Assembly (NCBI RefSeq): GCF_003597395.2
Contig: NC_133771.1
Span: 129,934,095-129,998,094 of the forward strand
Origin: Chelonoidis abingdonii
Taxonomy: Eukaryota; Chordata; Testudines; Testudinidae
Length of the DNA: 64,000 nt
Direction of reading: 5' to 3'
Shown here: positions 1 to 13,331 of the stretch, one piece after another
How positions within the stretch are numbered: the first letter of the stretch is position 1
How the letters are laid out: each line of letters opens with the position of its first letter
Position numbers and translations under genes: made by a program
The notes under the pieces: generated by a model
Told to the model about the DNA's origin: nothing
The model's input: the letters and a program-made list of their open reading frames with translations, nothing else
Database searches by the model: none

Positions 1-3000
1 TTGAAAGAAAATGGTCTCCATTTTGCTTAGCCATCTGAAAAGTCACAGGAGAAGAACCTCTTCCCATCATTCATAAAGTGTGACAATATTAAAAAAAAAA
101 AATTAAGGACCAGGCCCTGCAAGATATAAGATGTCACTAGATGCCAAGAGCCTTTTGCTACCCCAGTGTTCAATGGGAACAGAGAGCGCTCAACGTTTTG
201 TCGCAATAAGCCCCGCACTTTTAAGCTCAATTGACACATCTGAGTTTTTGGCTGGAAGCAGCCATCTTCCAAGGGGTGACATTTATATTAACAGGAGTAT
301 GGAAATCTAATGCTGGAGAATGTAAATCCATTTTTCCCTCTTGCTGTAATACTGGGCTTAACCCTCATAAGTAGAACTTTAATCTTTAAAATTAAATGTT
401 TAATTTAAATGTTAAACATGAAGGTCCATCCATTTGCTAAACCATAGAGGTAGATTCTGATTCTGAAAGCCAGTCAGTGCTGGAGGAAATGAGGAGTTGC
501 TCTAATCTACATCACCAATGTAGCATCCTTATTGCAATGATGGAACTTAATGGACCCTATGCCAGTGGAGGATAGATGTTGCAGGGCAGAGCTCCACATG
601 CCCCTTCTCCATCTCTCCTTTCCCTTACACATTCCCTATGCAGCAGGTGGGTCTGGGGCAGGAGCTACCTCTGACAGCTTTACACCAGAGGGGAGTTCTT
701 CAGCATCAGAGAAATTCCCTACTGACTAAGAGCAGCCAGAATCCAATCATTTTGCACTGCCTGAGTAGAGGAAATGGCGAGGATCTTAGCTCAGAGTCTG
801 GCCTTTTATCTTCACAAGGTTTCAAAATATATTCAGAGGACGAATGCCAGTCATTCTGGTGAACTTTTAGACTGTTCAGTTGAGCAAATGAGGTTGCCTT
901 TTACTAAAAGGTCTCTTGATAATTTTCACAAGGGTAAGAATTGTAGCCCCAGCCTCCTGGCAAATTCCATTTTAAGAAATTATATTCTGCAGACCTAAAT
1001 GTCATTTTTAGTTTCAAATAGTTAAATCATTCTTCACATCTGTCCCTAAAACCACTGTTGGATAGTTTTGCTGTGGCAGCATGGCCACTATGTTTCCACC
1101 TGCAAGGTGGCTCTACAGCGCTTTGGGAGATTTTGTAATAGAAAAATGCAAAGTATTTTTAATTGCCCATTAGCTTTCTGTTTACACTAACTGTGACAAA
1201 CATTCTCCCAAAGCAGACTATTATTTTTGGCCCTGTTTCAGAGTACAGCTCTCTTGAAATAACCAGATGATGAAGTTTTCAGCTCAGCTCAGCTCATGCC
1301 ATTCTGAAAACTTAACTCATACAGACACCTCATTTGTCAGGACTGGACACTATGCAGGGAGAAATCAAGACCGATCACAGCAAACAGAAGCTAGTTATCC
1401 TGATGAAAGATTTCAGGGAATCACAGCTGTAGTAAACTATGACCCTTAGCATCTCTTTTGCACTATTCAGAAAATAAGGCTACATTGTACACATTCTTCT
1501 TTGTTCTGAAAGCTGTGCAACCTGCTGATATTTTTTTTAAAACATTTCCTAGTAATGGCTTCTTTGATTTGTGGAGACAGTATTGTGACTAATAGTAAGC
1601 AGAACTCTGCATTCAAGTGAAGGTCACAATTTGGTTTTGGAAATCAGAATTCAGCAGTTCTCTGCGCATTTGCATCTGACCCTATAATCTTTGCCATACT
1701 GTATTACTTGCATAAGAATTCATCCAGGTTTGTGATTTCAAGGAGAATAGAATCAGTACACTGAGCAAAGAGTGAGAATAGGGATATCATGAGGAATTAA
1801 ATACATCTTGAAGGCTTGTCAAGAAACAAAAACTGAGTTAGCTGGGCTGTTTTTCAGATGATGAGCAAACAGAACAGTGTTGAAAGGTGATGTGGCTACC
1901 CACAGGACATTCTGCTGACAAAGAAGCAAAGTTCAAGGGGGACTGCATGGCTCAGGGGATTTGTAGTGGGTTACAGAGCCTTTCACCTCTGGATCACTTC
2001 TTGGAATCTGGCTCAGGGCATTTTTCATAGGAAGTTACAATCAGCTGGCTGTTGTATGTGAAATGAAGGGGTGGCCTTAGGTAAGAATCTGTAGTGGACA
2101 GGAGCCTGTCACAGAAACCACCATTACAAGTAGCATTAATTGGCATGTTGAAGTAGGGAAGAGTCCCTGTAGTATACATAAGGCTATGGAGCAGCCCTTG
2201 AGAAGCTGCTATAAATTAAAACAAATAGACACTGGGTGCTACACTGGCCCTGGGTACACCCTAGAATTCCTGGACAGCAAAGGTGCTTAAATTCCTCTCA
2301 CTCACACCTTCCCCTTGCTTCTAGGGGCTGCGTTTCTGTGCCACATCCCCTAGAGATGCAGCAAGAATTCCAGCCCAATTATTATTATAGCAATTAGAAA
2401 AAGAGAGCCAGTTTCAAGACTGACATTAGGATTTTCATCTTCAGTCAAAAGGGACTGGAAGCACAACAGGGGAGATGTGATTCTCTTTGTGAAAATGAGG
2501 TGTCACTTAGGAGTGCTAGTAAAAGACTGGACTTCATTTCCTAGCCCCAAGGGCCAGGGATACAAGACATTAAAGCCATGTCAGAACCCACTGATACTAA
2601 TTGCCTTGATTCTAGTTTCCCTTGCCCCAGTTTAGAAAGATGTAACTCCATTGTCTTCAGAGGAGGTCCTTCACACCAGCAGAATTAGATCCTCAGTCCA
2701 CAGGGAGAATGGTGATTGTGGAGTATATCAACAGCACCTCCTAGCTGTACTAGATATATTCAGCCAACACACATCCGCAAGTAGCAAGGGAAGAGTGAAT
2801 CTCCAGGAATAAAATGGCAGCACAAATTAAATGGGTGGTTGAAAGTCCTACAGCTCCACTCAGGTCAGCCGAATAGTTAAATAATCAGGGAGGAGAGAAG
2901 AACCCTAACCAGACACACTTGGTCAAGGCTTGGATAATTAGCTAGGCTTGCCTTGTGATTCCTGGGATCCTTTGCTGTACAAAGAATCTATCAAATTTAT

Positions 3001-4962
3001 TGATTCTATTTGTAAATACTCGGGAGGCACTCAGACTGCAGTGGTAGAATGATTTTGATGGGTGGACAGAGCCAAGCTGTGATCTCACTTACAATGGTTT
3101 TACTCTGGCATAATTCAACTTTACAGTGGAGTAACTCCTGAGTTATAACAATGAGAGATGAGAATCAGGTGTAGAGATGCCAGATCAGTTATTGAAATAA
3201 CAAATACTGGAAAGGGGTTCAGTATGTTATTTGGTTAAGTTCAAGCACAACAGCTTTTAGCTACAATTGTATACATCTGAATAGTGTTACCAAAGGGCAT
3301 CTCTCCCAACCAATATTTGACATAACTGCATACAACTTACCTTTGAAGTGCTCTCTTTCACAAAAGCCAGACTTGCCTTTTTAGGGTTGCTCTTAAAGGG
3401 CAGGTATCTTTATTGAAATGTAAAGCGCCCTGCAATGCCCATCATCAGGTAAGAGTGAGTAGTGGAGGGAACTATGTTGGGTTTCAATACTTGAGTTATC
3501 AGAAGCAGAAAACAAGCAAGTTTCAGATCAGGTCAGGTAGCATCTGAGGCATTAAAAGGCTCATTAGTTCAATATGTTTATTAGGATTCACATTATTGGA
3601 AAATATCTGTTTCTATATATAGAATTTTTAAGATGTTCATCAAATGCACAATCAGTATCAAGTTCAGTGTCCCAGGGTGTTAATTATTCATCACCGGAGA
3701 AGGGTTTTCCAATCAAAACGCATTGTCCAGTTCTTCTTAGTAATGAGCAGAATGGGCTGCTTTTCCTTCCAGCCCATCCCCACTTCCTCCCAACCACTGG
3801 CGGAGCTGCCTGTATCTATAGTGTGGAGAGTACTTTGTCACTCTGAAGAGGATGACATCTGGGAAAACCTGAAAAGGGCTGGGGAGGGGAATATTTAACT
3901 ACAACAGCTGCATCCCATTCAGCTGCTTGTCAAAGTACATCCTGATTGGAATAAATTACATTGAAGCCTTCTGAACACTGGAGGGGAAACAAGGTGTTTA
4001 CAGCACACCACCTTGTTGGATCAGATCCAAACCATGACACATGTCACACAAAGTTGCCCTGGTGGTGCTAAACACAGATTCCCATCCAAAAATGTGAATG
4101 CAGTGCATTAGCGTTAAAATTTGGATCATCACATTGAATAACAGCATCATCACAGCAAGGTCACAATTCTCCAATCTGTTACACTAGTTTTATGCCAGTG
4201 TAACTCCAGATTTATAGAGTTACACCTGGTAAAGCTGATGTAACAAAGTGGAGGATTGTGCCCTAAAACTAAATAACGACATTACTGGAAACAATTTTTT
4301 TTTAATGTTCAATGCAGGTCTACTCTGAAAAGAGATTCCTGCCCCCTCTCACCCCAATATGGCATCTTAGGGTGCTGTTTACAGCCACTTGGTGATGCCA
4401 GAACAGATTACAAGTGAAAGATGACATTAAAAGAAAACTAATCACTAGCTCAATGATGTCAGGGCAGGAACTGAATTTCAAGCTTTGTTGGAGTTATTTT
4501 GCACTTATCACTATTATTAAAAATTCTGCATATTGAACTTCGTTATCAGTTATGATGATGACAACATGTGAGCCAGCATAGAACCCAATTCTCTCTGCCA
4601 AGAGTAAAAATGTAATCTTCAAAATCAATAAATATAACTATACCTCTAAAGGAGCTGATCCGTTGCTTAAGAGGGTGTCATTTCCATGTGGTCCTTTTTC
4701 TGACTACATAAGCGCATTTCTACACAGCATGCATTTCATTTAATGAAATTTGACTGAAAGTCAGAAATCGAATGTCCGCAGATTTCTTTTGGCCCTTGTG
4801 AGGGAATTAAGAAGAGAGAGATCAACAAACTTGTGACCTTAGCCAGGATTTGAACTTGTGTATCAAGTAAGCATACAAACTTGATAACTCAAGTAGCCCT
4901 ACAGCACCAGGAGCTTTAAAGGAAGGGGTCTTTAATCTTTGCTGCTCCATGGTATTACCTAT
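1..4962. other. Non-coding stretch, no gene seen
   Basis: I see no supported exon here. All open frames are short, lack splice context and read as chance. Two stretches, about 3080-3180 and 4160-4260, resemble a short amniote repeat built around phrases such as 'agagttacacctggt'. The same phrasing recurs at 62.3 and 63.8 kb. The rest looks like unique, AT-leaning vertebrate intergenic or intronic DNA. Confidence 0.5.
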
Positions 4963-5640
4963 TGTGACAAAGTTCCTCCTCTACTTTGGTGAGTCCTGCG
5001 CTTATTGGCAGATTTGTTCATCTCAGTGATCTTCCCCTCTTGTGGAACCCACAGTCTGGGTCAGCTCCTCCTGTGTCTGATCAGGAGTTGGGAGGTTTGG
5101 GGGGAACCCAGGCCCGCCCTCTACTCCAGGTTCCAGCCCAGGCCCTTTGGATCGCAGTGTCTATAGCGCCTCTTGTAACAGCTGCATGACAGCTACAACT
5201 CCCTGGGCTACTTCCCATGTGGCCTCCTCAAACACCTTCTTTATCCTCACCACAGGACCTTCCTCCTGGTGTCTGATAATGCTTGTCCTTCCTCAATCCT
5301 CTGGCATACAGTCTCTCACTGCTCAGCCCTGCCTTCTTGCTCCAGCTCCTCACACACATGCTCCTTCTCCTCTGGCTCCCCCCTGCCTGACTGGAGTGAG
5401 CTCCTTTTTAAACCCAGGTGCCCTGATTAGCCTGCCTTGATTGGCTGGAGGTGTAGAGCCAGCTAATTAAAGTAGCTCTCTCTACTGCCTTCTAGAAAGA
5501 TCTTAATTGGCTCCAGGTGCCTTGATTAACCTGGAGCAACTGCCATTTGGTTACCAGGGTACTAGGGATTTATTTAGCCTGGGGCTAACATACCTGTTTC
5601 TCAGTACTTTACTGTAGCCATCTGGCCTTGTCCCATCACA
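4963..5640 (+). mobile_element. Probable solo LTR of an endogenous retrovirus-like element
   Basis: A 678-bp block begins TGTGACAAAG and ends CCCATCACA. Its ends are therefore a short inverted TGTGA/TCACA pair, as in LTRs. It is richer in C and CT tracts than its surroundings. No internal retroviral genes or second LTR are nearby, so a solo LTR left by recombination is the likely reading. The orientation is taken from the TG...CA ends and is not proved. No clean target-site duplication is visible (flanks cctat and taatg). The start and end resemble a common turtle LTR family; that is recall, not a search. Confidence 0.55.
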
Positions 5641-8543
5641 TAATGCAATGAATTAGTCTCTCCTCCTATTGCTCTCCATCTCAGGAGATTTCATCCTCCA
5701 TTCAGAGCCTATCATCATACTCCCAGGAACATCACAAAACAGACATGACAGATGTTAATCGCATCACTTACTGCCCTGGAAGGTACTCAGCTATTACTGC
5801 AATGAGGGTGGTATAAGAACCTGTACAGAATAGATTAGAAAAAAGATACTTCACAGTGCCGTCAAGTCGACTCAATACACCTAACGTGTTTTGTAATTTC
5901 TTATTCCTGTCCTCTCTGACACGGAGCCATCATACCATGGATGTTTCTGTGTTTGCCCTTTAAATCCATAAACCATTTTTACTTTGTATGCTTGAATACA
6001 AACCAGTATAAATGATTTGTTAAGATTAAAACAATAACGGGTATGTTTGTGCTTACTCAAAAGTCCAGAAGGCTGCTAACTAGGTAACAGTTTGTCACCA
6101 GTCCTTTCAGCCTGAAGCTCAATTACTGTAGAAGAGCAAGCATTCTCAGCATTTCACCATGTCAAATAGAAGATTAATGGCAATTATCCGGCTGTCTCTT
6201 TTTGCTTCCATGCTCACTCAGACCAGTGTAATATTCAGGCTCGCCCCTACCCCTTTCTACACCCAGGGCATCATCAAAAGTTCAAATGCCCCCGTCTTCC
6301 CCCCCCCAACCAAACTCTTTTGCTTCAGCTCAGTCAAAGGGTTGCTTGCTTCATTTGCAGATAGGCAGCTGAACAAATGTACTGAGCTGTTTGCATTTAA
6401 GCAGAAAATGACACTGATTGTCACTAAATATAATGAGTGCCGTATGTACGTTTCATTGGAAACGCAAGCTCAAATTAGCCTGTCAGAATTTCACCGTACC
6501 CTGATGCCAGCTTGTCAAATGACACAATTAGCTCAAAAGAATAAAGAAAAGGTTTGTCAAAGGCATCAAGGCTTTCCTCTTGCTCAAGTCCCATCCCTTT
6601 GCTCACTACCTTTATTAAATCCAAATGCATTTCATACTTACAGTTAGGTAAATGCTGTCTATGTCTCCCCTGCACGCCCCCCCGCTCACATCCCTCCCCC
6701 CACCAATCAGTCCCCCTGTCATACTTTAAAAAACCATCAACTCTGTGAAGAGGGAAGGGAAATAACTTCCTTGAAAGCCTCAAAGTTTGGTTTTCTAAAG
6801 GTGAAGGGGATGTTTAATGGTAGATGAAATCTTATCAAAGACTGAACCCTAGTGCTGTGCAAGGAAAACAAACAACAACTGGAGAGCACAGAGTTGAAGT
6901 ACAATAAATGGTGATAATCGTCTTATTTATGAGTATCTTCTTCCCAACCAAAGCACACAGGAACATAATATATCTTTTGTCACAGCTTCAGAATTCTCAG
7001 ACAATAAGGAATCGAGCTCAGAATTGGTATCTGCTGCCTCAAAGGGATAGCAGCGTTGAGCACAAAAAGCAAACTCACTAAACCCAATCACATCTGAAAC
7101 TGGCTTGGAGGTTGGTGACCCTGGAGTTGCAGCTAGATCTTCAAAGAAAGTAGTAAGTCTAGATGCCTTCCCAGCAGCAGCACCTTCTTCCTCTCCCAAG
7201 GAATCTCTTTAACTCCTGCCCAGTGCTCTCAACACTCAGAAGTCCCCACACAATCACCACATTCTCTTTGGATCCCTGAACACTGATCTGATCCTGGGTT
7301 AATGTACTTCCTGATATTGTTGCTTGCTCAAATGAAAATGTGGGCAATATTTCAAATACAGGAATTATTTGTCCCTGAGGTCAATATTTTCATGTTTTTC
7401 CCCTCTGACCCAGCATATTGTTGTAATGAATAATCAGTTCTATGTCTCCTTTTTCTAAGCCTGAACTACAAAGCCTCATTATAGTACTAGTGTTTAAACC
7501 AGGATATGGACTTTGTTCTGATAAACAATGTTCATGCCTTAGGTGAGAGCTGCGTCTCAGGCAAAGTCAGTGGAAGGACACACTCAAGGAAGCACAGGGA
7601 GTGCTGACCAAATGAACTGAAGCCTCTGGGATCCCCTTCTGTCCCTCCAAGCAGCCAAGAGAGGTGGAGCGGAGAAGAAAAGTTTCTTGCATTCTCTCCT
7701 ATTTGCCATTGGCAAAGAGAGGGGAAATATTGCCTCAAAGTTGCAGAAAGGCACAAAAACAGTGGCAACAATGTCTTGATGTTGAATTGTGATGTTCACA
7801 ATATAATGTTGCATCAACACAGGAGATCACTGTTTAGCTATGGCAAAATGTCATGGTACAAGCACTGCACTGGAGTGTCAGCATGCCACCCAGGGCTGCC
7901 TGACTCCTGGAGATAGCTGTTGAAATGCCTCTCCAGCTCTCTCAGCAGATCCCATTTCACGCAAACCTCCAACCATTTCAGACGTTAAAGTTGTACACTC
8001 TAAAAACCTGCTCAGCCAAGGAGTATAGTAAGGTCTTGTCTTGACTAGCATCTAATGCTATGATATTACGTTGTGTTATCTAGCTCAATCTAACCAGCAC
8101 CTTTGTACTTTAGCACATGTTAAATTGAGCAGATTAAAGTCTAGGATCCCCCTTAGGCTTTAACTTGACCAGTTTATCATATGCTCAAGTACAATTTGCC
8201 TTGTCTTGACTAGAGTTTAGGAAGGCATTAATTAGTAGAGCTAGATAACATGAGCTTACACACTTTTAAATCCTAATCTCGGTGAAGCCTAACAGTCTAC
8301 ATTGCATCCTTAGTTGTGCTTGAAAATTGAGGTTGGGGTTTATAATTTGCCTTATCCCAGTTACCATCCACCCTCTCAAGCACTTTTTCTGGAGACACCC
8401 ATATTCAAAGGGCTAGAGTCTAACGAAAGACAGTCCCACATCTTGGATCGGCTGTTGGTGTCTGCGCTACTGTACAGCAGTATCCTGTTACAAGAGTATC
8501 ATCTAAGGGTAGCTAAACAAAAACTTTAGCAGCGCAGAGTAAG
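5641..8543. other. Non-coding stretch with possible conserved element and repeat traces
   Basis: No supported gene. About 5990-6660 has the even base mix and homeobox-like TAAT words often seen in conserved non-coding elements. It also carries the longest open frame of the left half (6159-6647, 162 codons), which looks non-proteinaceous. About 8030-8330 contains two direct copies of 'ttgtcttgactag' (near 8039 and 8203) and may be a decayed MITE. A possible old transposase remnant at 6927-7347 is listed separately. Confidence 0.4.
6927..7347 (-). pseudogene. Possible decayed protein-coding remnant (unidentified)
   Basis: Two overlapping minus-strand frames (7347-7159 and 7199-6927) read as protein-like segments rich in E, S, L and K, for example SELDSLLSENSEAVTKD. 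They could be one old coding segment broken by a frameshift near 7170-7200. I cannot assign a family. A degraded transposase or retrotransposon gag is possible, and chance is the main alternative. No splice sites or start codon support a living gene. Confidence 0.15.
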
Positions 8544-9590
8544 AAACAGAGGAGGAGAAGGACCTTGGAGTATTGGTTGATCACAGGATGACTATGAGCC
8601 GCCAATGTGATATGGCCATTAAAAAAGCTAATGCAGTTTTAGGATGCATCAGGCGAGGTATTTCCAGCAAAGATAAGGAGATGTTAGTACCATTATATAA
8701 GGCACTGGTGAGACCTCATCTGGAGTACTTTGTGCAGTTCTGGTGTCCCATGTTTAAGAAGGATGAATTCAAACTGGAACAGGTTCAGAGATGGGCTACT
8801 GGATGATCTCAAGAATGGAAAAAACTATCTTATGAAAGAGGAGACTCAAAGACTTGGCTTGTTTAGCCTAACCTGAAAGAAGTTTGAGGGGGGATATGCT
8901 TGCTCTTTGTAAATATATCAGACTGATTAATATAGGGAGGGAGAGGAATTATTTAAGTTAGTACCATGTAGACACAAACAAATGGTATAAACTGGACACG
9001 TAGAGTTTGACTTGAAAGTTAGCACGAAGGTTTCAACCATTATAGGAGAAGTTCTTGGACAGCCTTCCAAGGGAATAGTGGGGCAAAAAGACATATCTGG
9101 CGTTTAAGACTAGCTTGATAGTTTATGAAGGGATTGTTGATGATGGGATAGCTTATTTTGGCAACTGATCTTTGTTATCACAGGTAAAGTATGCCCAGTG
9201 TCCTGTGATGGGATGTAGATGGGATGGGATCTAAAGTTACTGGCAGAGAATTCTGTCCTGAGTGTTTGGCTGGTGAGTCTTGCCCACATGATCAGGGTTT
9301 AGGCTGATCGCCATAATTGGAGTCGGGAATGGAATTTTCCTCCGGTGGCAGATGGGAGGCCTGGAGGGTTTCACCTTCCTTCTGCAGCTGGGCATGGGTT
9401 CACTTGCCTGTGGATTCTATGCGCTTGAGGTCTTCAAACCCAAATTGAAGACTTCAATAACTCAGACATAGGTTAGGAGTTTGTTATAGAAGTGGATGGG
9501 TAGGATTCTGTGGCCTGCTTTGTGCAGGAGGTCAGACTAGATGATCATATTGGTCCCTTCTGACCTTAAAAAGTCTATGAGTCTATGAGT
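8544..9590 (+). mobile_element. CR1-type LINE, 3' end, 5'-truncated
   Basis: The left part encodes the C-terminal end of a CR1 reverse-transcriptase ORF. Recognisable stretches include [20 protein letters not shown] (with a frameshift just upstream) and [15 protein letters not shown]. The ORF breaks near the QRWATG segment at about 8806. The 3' UTR follows and ends in the CR1-style tandem octamer tail TCTATGAG (9574-9589). The 5' truncation is typical of target-primed insertion. It is closely related along its whole length to the copy at 18470-19629, so both belong to one subfamily. Small indels and stops show it is dead. Confidence 0.88.
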
Positions 9591-12429
9591 AAACAGAAGA
9601 ACATAATTAATGCTCTAGCACTTAAATATTAATTAGACAGGAATGGTACATGGAAAAGTTTAAAATAAATGCTCTTGGTAGTATTATTAAATGTTAACTT
9701 TTATGCTTACTAAATCATTTTGTAGCCTGTTAAAATAGATTTGTTGTGGCCTAGGAAATGCATAATTAATATTTTTTCTAGCCATTGGTGTTTAATAATT
9801 AAATAGCTTGACAAACATTTAGATGCGAAAAGAACAAAAGTCCTTTGAAAAAGTCTAACATTTCATAAAGAACATTACTGAGTTGTCATTTTTTTAATCA
9901 TTTATTTTAAAATAGCAAGCACCTTTCTGAAGTCCAGTGGGGATGGGAAAGAGGATATTTTTGGTCAACTCCTGAATTTCAAAATTTTTCCTTTTTGAAT
10001 GGACAAGCTAACTACATGGAAAAGCTGAATCAATATAGAAAAACTCCCTTACAGAGTAGCTAGGTAAATCTGATTGGAGATTTTTTGTCATTATAATTAT
10101 ATTTAGCATCAAGCAAGAATAAGACTTTTCTTAATATTACTACTGCTTATTTAGAACTTTTCACCATGGATCTCAGAACAGTTTGAAAAGTGAGCATGCA
10201 TGATTATTCCTGTTTTATAAAGAGAAACTGAGACTTAGATAGGTGAAGTGACTTGCTCAAGGGCACACAACTGGTCAGTGGCAGAGATGGGAAGAGAACC
10301 CAGGTTCCCTGCTAGTTCTTTTTATGAAAAGTATGAGAGGATTCTGGAACCTTTGAAGATGAAGGGTGAAGAAATCTATTCTTCCTTTCCAAGGTAAACA
10401 CCAAAAGCGTAGCTGTCTACTGCTACTCTTTGTCTCACACAACCAAACACTCCCATCTCTCCAATCGATCACTACACTATCTTGCACTGATTTAGGTTTC
10501 CCTTGTAGTCTGTTTAAATAGCTACATGTGCATGCAATTAATATGTCTATCACCTTTTTCCGTTAATGAAAATATACTAAACAAAACAGAGTCCCTGTCC
10601 CATGGAACTTACAGTATGACTGAAAAAAATAGGAACAGAACGCAGTGGCATGTCAGTGGTGGACACAGGGTGGAACAGGTGGATTATTGGAAAGGATTTA
10701 AAACAGGAAAGGGAGAGCACTTGAGGAAGAAAACTGAGGAGCTCCTTCTTGCATAATGCATGATAAGAAAGAAGGTACCAAAGAGAAGACTCAGCACCTG
10801 TTAAAGTCAAGTTCCTATTGACAAAGGAATGACATGCAGATCAAAGTTCAAGAAGATATTTTTCCATTTGCTTATTTTACGAAGTATGAAAGCATTGCCA
10901 TTTCATAGAAACCCAGAAAGAAACAATCTGAGCTCCAACAAATGCAGTGATGTGGTTATTTATGCAGGTACACTGCTGCTTTTTAATAAGCGTTTTTCAT
11001 CAGAAGCAGCAGCTAAGCTGATAACTGACTAATACAATTAGTGGTGAATCATTTCCTCAAAGTTTGGTAAATAAGTATAAAGTATGTGTTACTGGGCAAC
11101 ATTCCTTCTGAGCAATAATGTTCTGTGTACAGAAGAAGAAGCCTGGAATTGTATGTTAATGAAAAGTTCATATACGCTACATTGTTCTCAAAAGCTCACA
11201 GAAAAAAGTCTGCAGCCTCTGGGAATATGTCAGAGGGGGTTTAAAACTACAATAGTTTTTGCCTATTGCAGCGTTCAAACAAATGGCATTTTGTAACCTA
11301 TGTACAGAGTAAATATGAAGTTGCTAACAAAAAACTTCAGCTCCAGTTCAGCAAAGCCACTTAAGCATGTGAGTAGTTCCACTGAAGTCGATGAACATGC
11401 TTAGTGGATGGGGCCTTAGAGAATGAAGTATCTTTCCTCTTAATAGATAACTGTGGTTAAAAAGAATTGACAAACAATTTTACTTCAGTCCCTAAACTAT
11501 CCCCTATGATACTAATATATTCTACTCCTATCAACTGCCTGGCAATACTCTCACTGGAGAGGACAGTTCTGACACACTGCTGTTCAACTTTCTTCAGAAA
11601 TTTCATCTGTCATGTTTCAATCAACCAAAACATCAGCTTGTTTTAACTGCAGTCTGGAACCTAGCATTTTCTTCCCTGCTAAGATTTGGGCTGTACTGCC
11701 ATCTAATGGACGTTTTGAAAGAAACTTGGAAAGTGAAGCTAGCAGGAGGTGCTGTAACATTCAAAGAGGATGAAATGGATTTGATATGCATTGTTATATG
11801 TGCTGTATCACAGACCGACCTCTGAAATAGGTGTTGCTGTATCATAATAATTAGTGAAGTAAAAAGTGCAGCATACTTAGATAAAAATGAACAGGATGTC
11901 AACCAATTAATATTCAAGTTCCATTTAGTATAAGCTAATACAATCATTTTCCACAAAATTGTATTTAATACACTAATGTCTCAGAAATCTGTGAACATAT
12001 ATCCAGTTTCATTTGTAGTACAGTTTGCAAACACTATTTGACCACTGAAGATTACATAATCTTCAGACTTCCCCCGACAGGTACTAAAGGCATCTCCCAC
12101 AACAGGTAGTCATAAAACAATTAGTTCATTCTTCTATAGTATTTTCAAATATTGGCAAAGTGTAGCAGAGTCAAAATAAAGAGACAAAAATCCAAGGTTT
12201 CAGTGTGCAGCACTTTTCACAAATAAAACTTCCCAAAAATGCTACAAAGAAGATAAAGTTTAAAAACAATGGAAAGGATTTCAAGAACATTTTCTGGGAT
12301 GTGCAATTTTTGGGCAAAATTCCTCTGACATCAGAGGAAATTCTGCATATGGATCAAACACTGAAAACACAGGAGATATTTGTAGTGCAGATGGCAGCGG
12401 AGAATTTTCCCCTCAATCTCTGTGTGGAC
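9591..12429. other. Non-coding stretch with one MIR-type SINE
   Basis: No gene supported. About 9600-9900 is strongly AT-rich with many TAATTA/ATTAAT words. About 11335-11420 holds a short palindrome-like repeat fragment ('cacttaagcatgtgag... gaacatgcttagtgg'). The MIR-type SINE at 10170-10320 is listed separately. Confidence 0.45.
10170..10320 (-). mobile_element. MIR-type SINE
   Basis: The plus strand shows the reverse complement of the conserved MIR core: a 'gagaaactgagacttagat' segment, then 'gtgacttgctcaagggcac', then 'cagtggcagagatgggaa' and 'gaacccaggttcc'. Order and spacing match MIR elements, which are old, inactive tRNA-derived SINEs present across amniotes. The ends are diffuse and no target duplication survives. 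Confidence 0.8.
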
Positions 12430-12539
12430 TCCTAACAAAAGGCAAGGAGATGGTGATCTAAGCCCAAAAGTAAGTGGGAAAGTGGAATACTGGGAAGAAA
12501 CGCAAGGAGGATGGTGCAGCAGGGAGGAAGTTGGGCAAT

Positions 12540-13129
12540 CGGCTAGTTATCTTAGGTGCCTGCACACAAATGCAAGAAGCCTGGGAAAGAAGCAGGAAGA
12601 ATTGAAAGTCCTGGCACAATCAAGGAGCTATGACGTGATTGGAATAATAGAGACTTGATGGGGTAACTCACATTACTGGAGCACTGTCGTGGAGGGGTAT
12701 AAACTGTTCGGGAAGGACAGACAGGGGAGAAAAGGTGGAGGAGTTGCATTGTATGTAAGAAAGCAGTATGATTACTTAGAGCTCCAGTATGAAACTGGAG
12801 AAGAACCTGTTGAGAGTCTTTGGCTTCAGTTTCAAGGTGAGAGCAACAAGAGTGATGTTGTGGTGGGCATCTATTATAGACCTCTAGACCAGGAGGATGA
12901 GATAGACAAGGCTTTCTTCGGACAACTAACAGAAGTTTCCAGATCACAGGCCCTGGTTCTCATGAGGGACTTCAATCACCCTGACATCTGCTGGGAGAGC
13001 AATACAGCAGTGCACAGACAATCCAGGAAGTTTTTAAAGAGTGTTGGAGACAGCTTCCTGGTGCAAGTGCTGGAGGAACCAGTTAGGGGCCAGGCTTCTC
13101 TTGAAATACTGTTCACAAACAGGGAATAA
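12540..13129 (+). pseudogene. CR1 ORF2 endonuclease domain, broken
   Basis: APE-like endonuclease of the CR1 ORF2 polyprotein, which nicks target DNA to prime insertion. Visible motifs are TNARSLGKKQEEL, then IGIIET with the catalytic Glu, GGVALYVRK, VVGIYYRP, and DFNHPDICW with a catalytic Asp. After IIET a TGA stop (12656-12658) stands where CR1 proteins usually have Trp. The residue before DFNHPD is Arg where Gly is usual. The later region ends SLEILFTNRE, where family members usually have Asp-Leu-Leu. It is non-functional. Confidence 0.85.
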
Positions 13130-13331
13130 TTGGTAGGAGAAGTAGAAGTGGGTGGCAACCTGGGCAGCAGTGACCATGAGACGGTCGAGTTCAGGATCCT
13201 GACGAAAGGAGAGCAGAAGTATATGGACCCTGGACTTCAGAGAAGCAGGCTTTGACTCCCTCAGGGAACTGATGGGCAGGATCCCCTGGGAGGCTAATAT
13301 GAGGGGGAAAGGAGTCCAGGAGAGCTGGCAG

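Noticed and set aside
6159..6647. 162-codon plus-strand open frame as a gene
   Set aside because: No recognisable domain, no splice context, no codon-bias signal by eye, and a homopolymer C run inside. Treated as chance or as part of a non-coding element.
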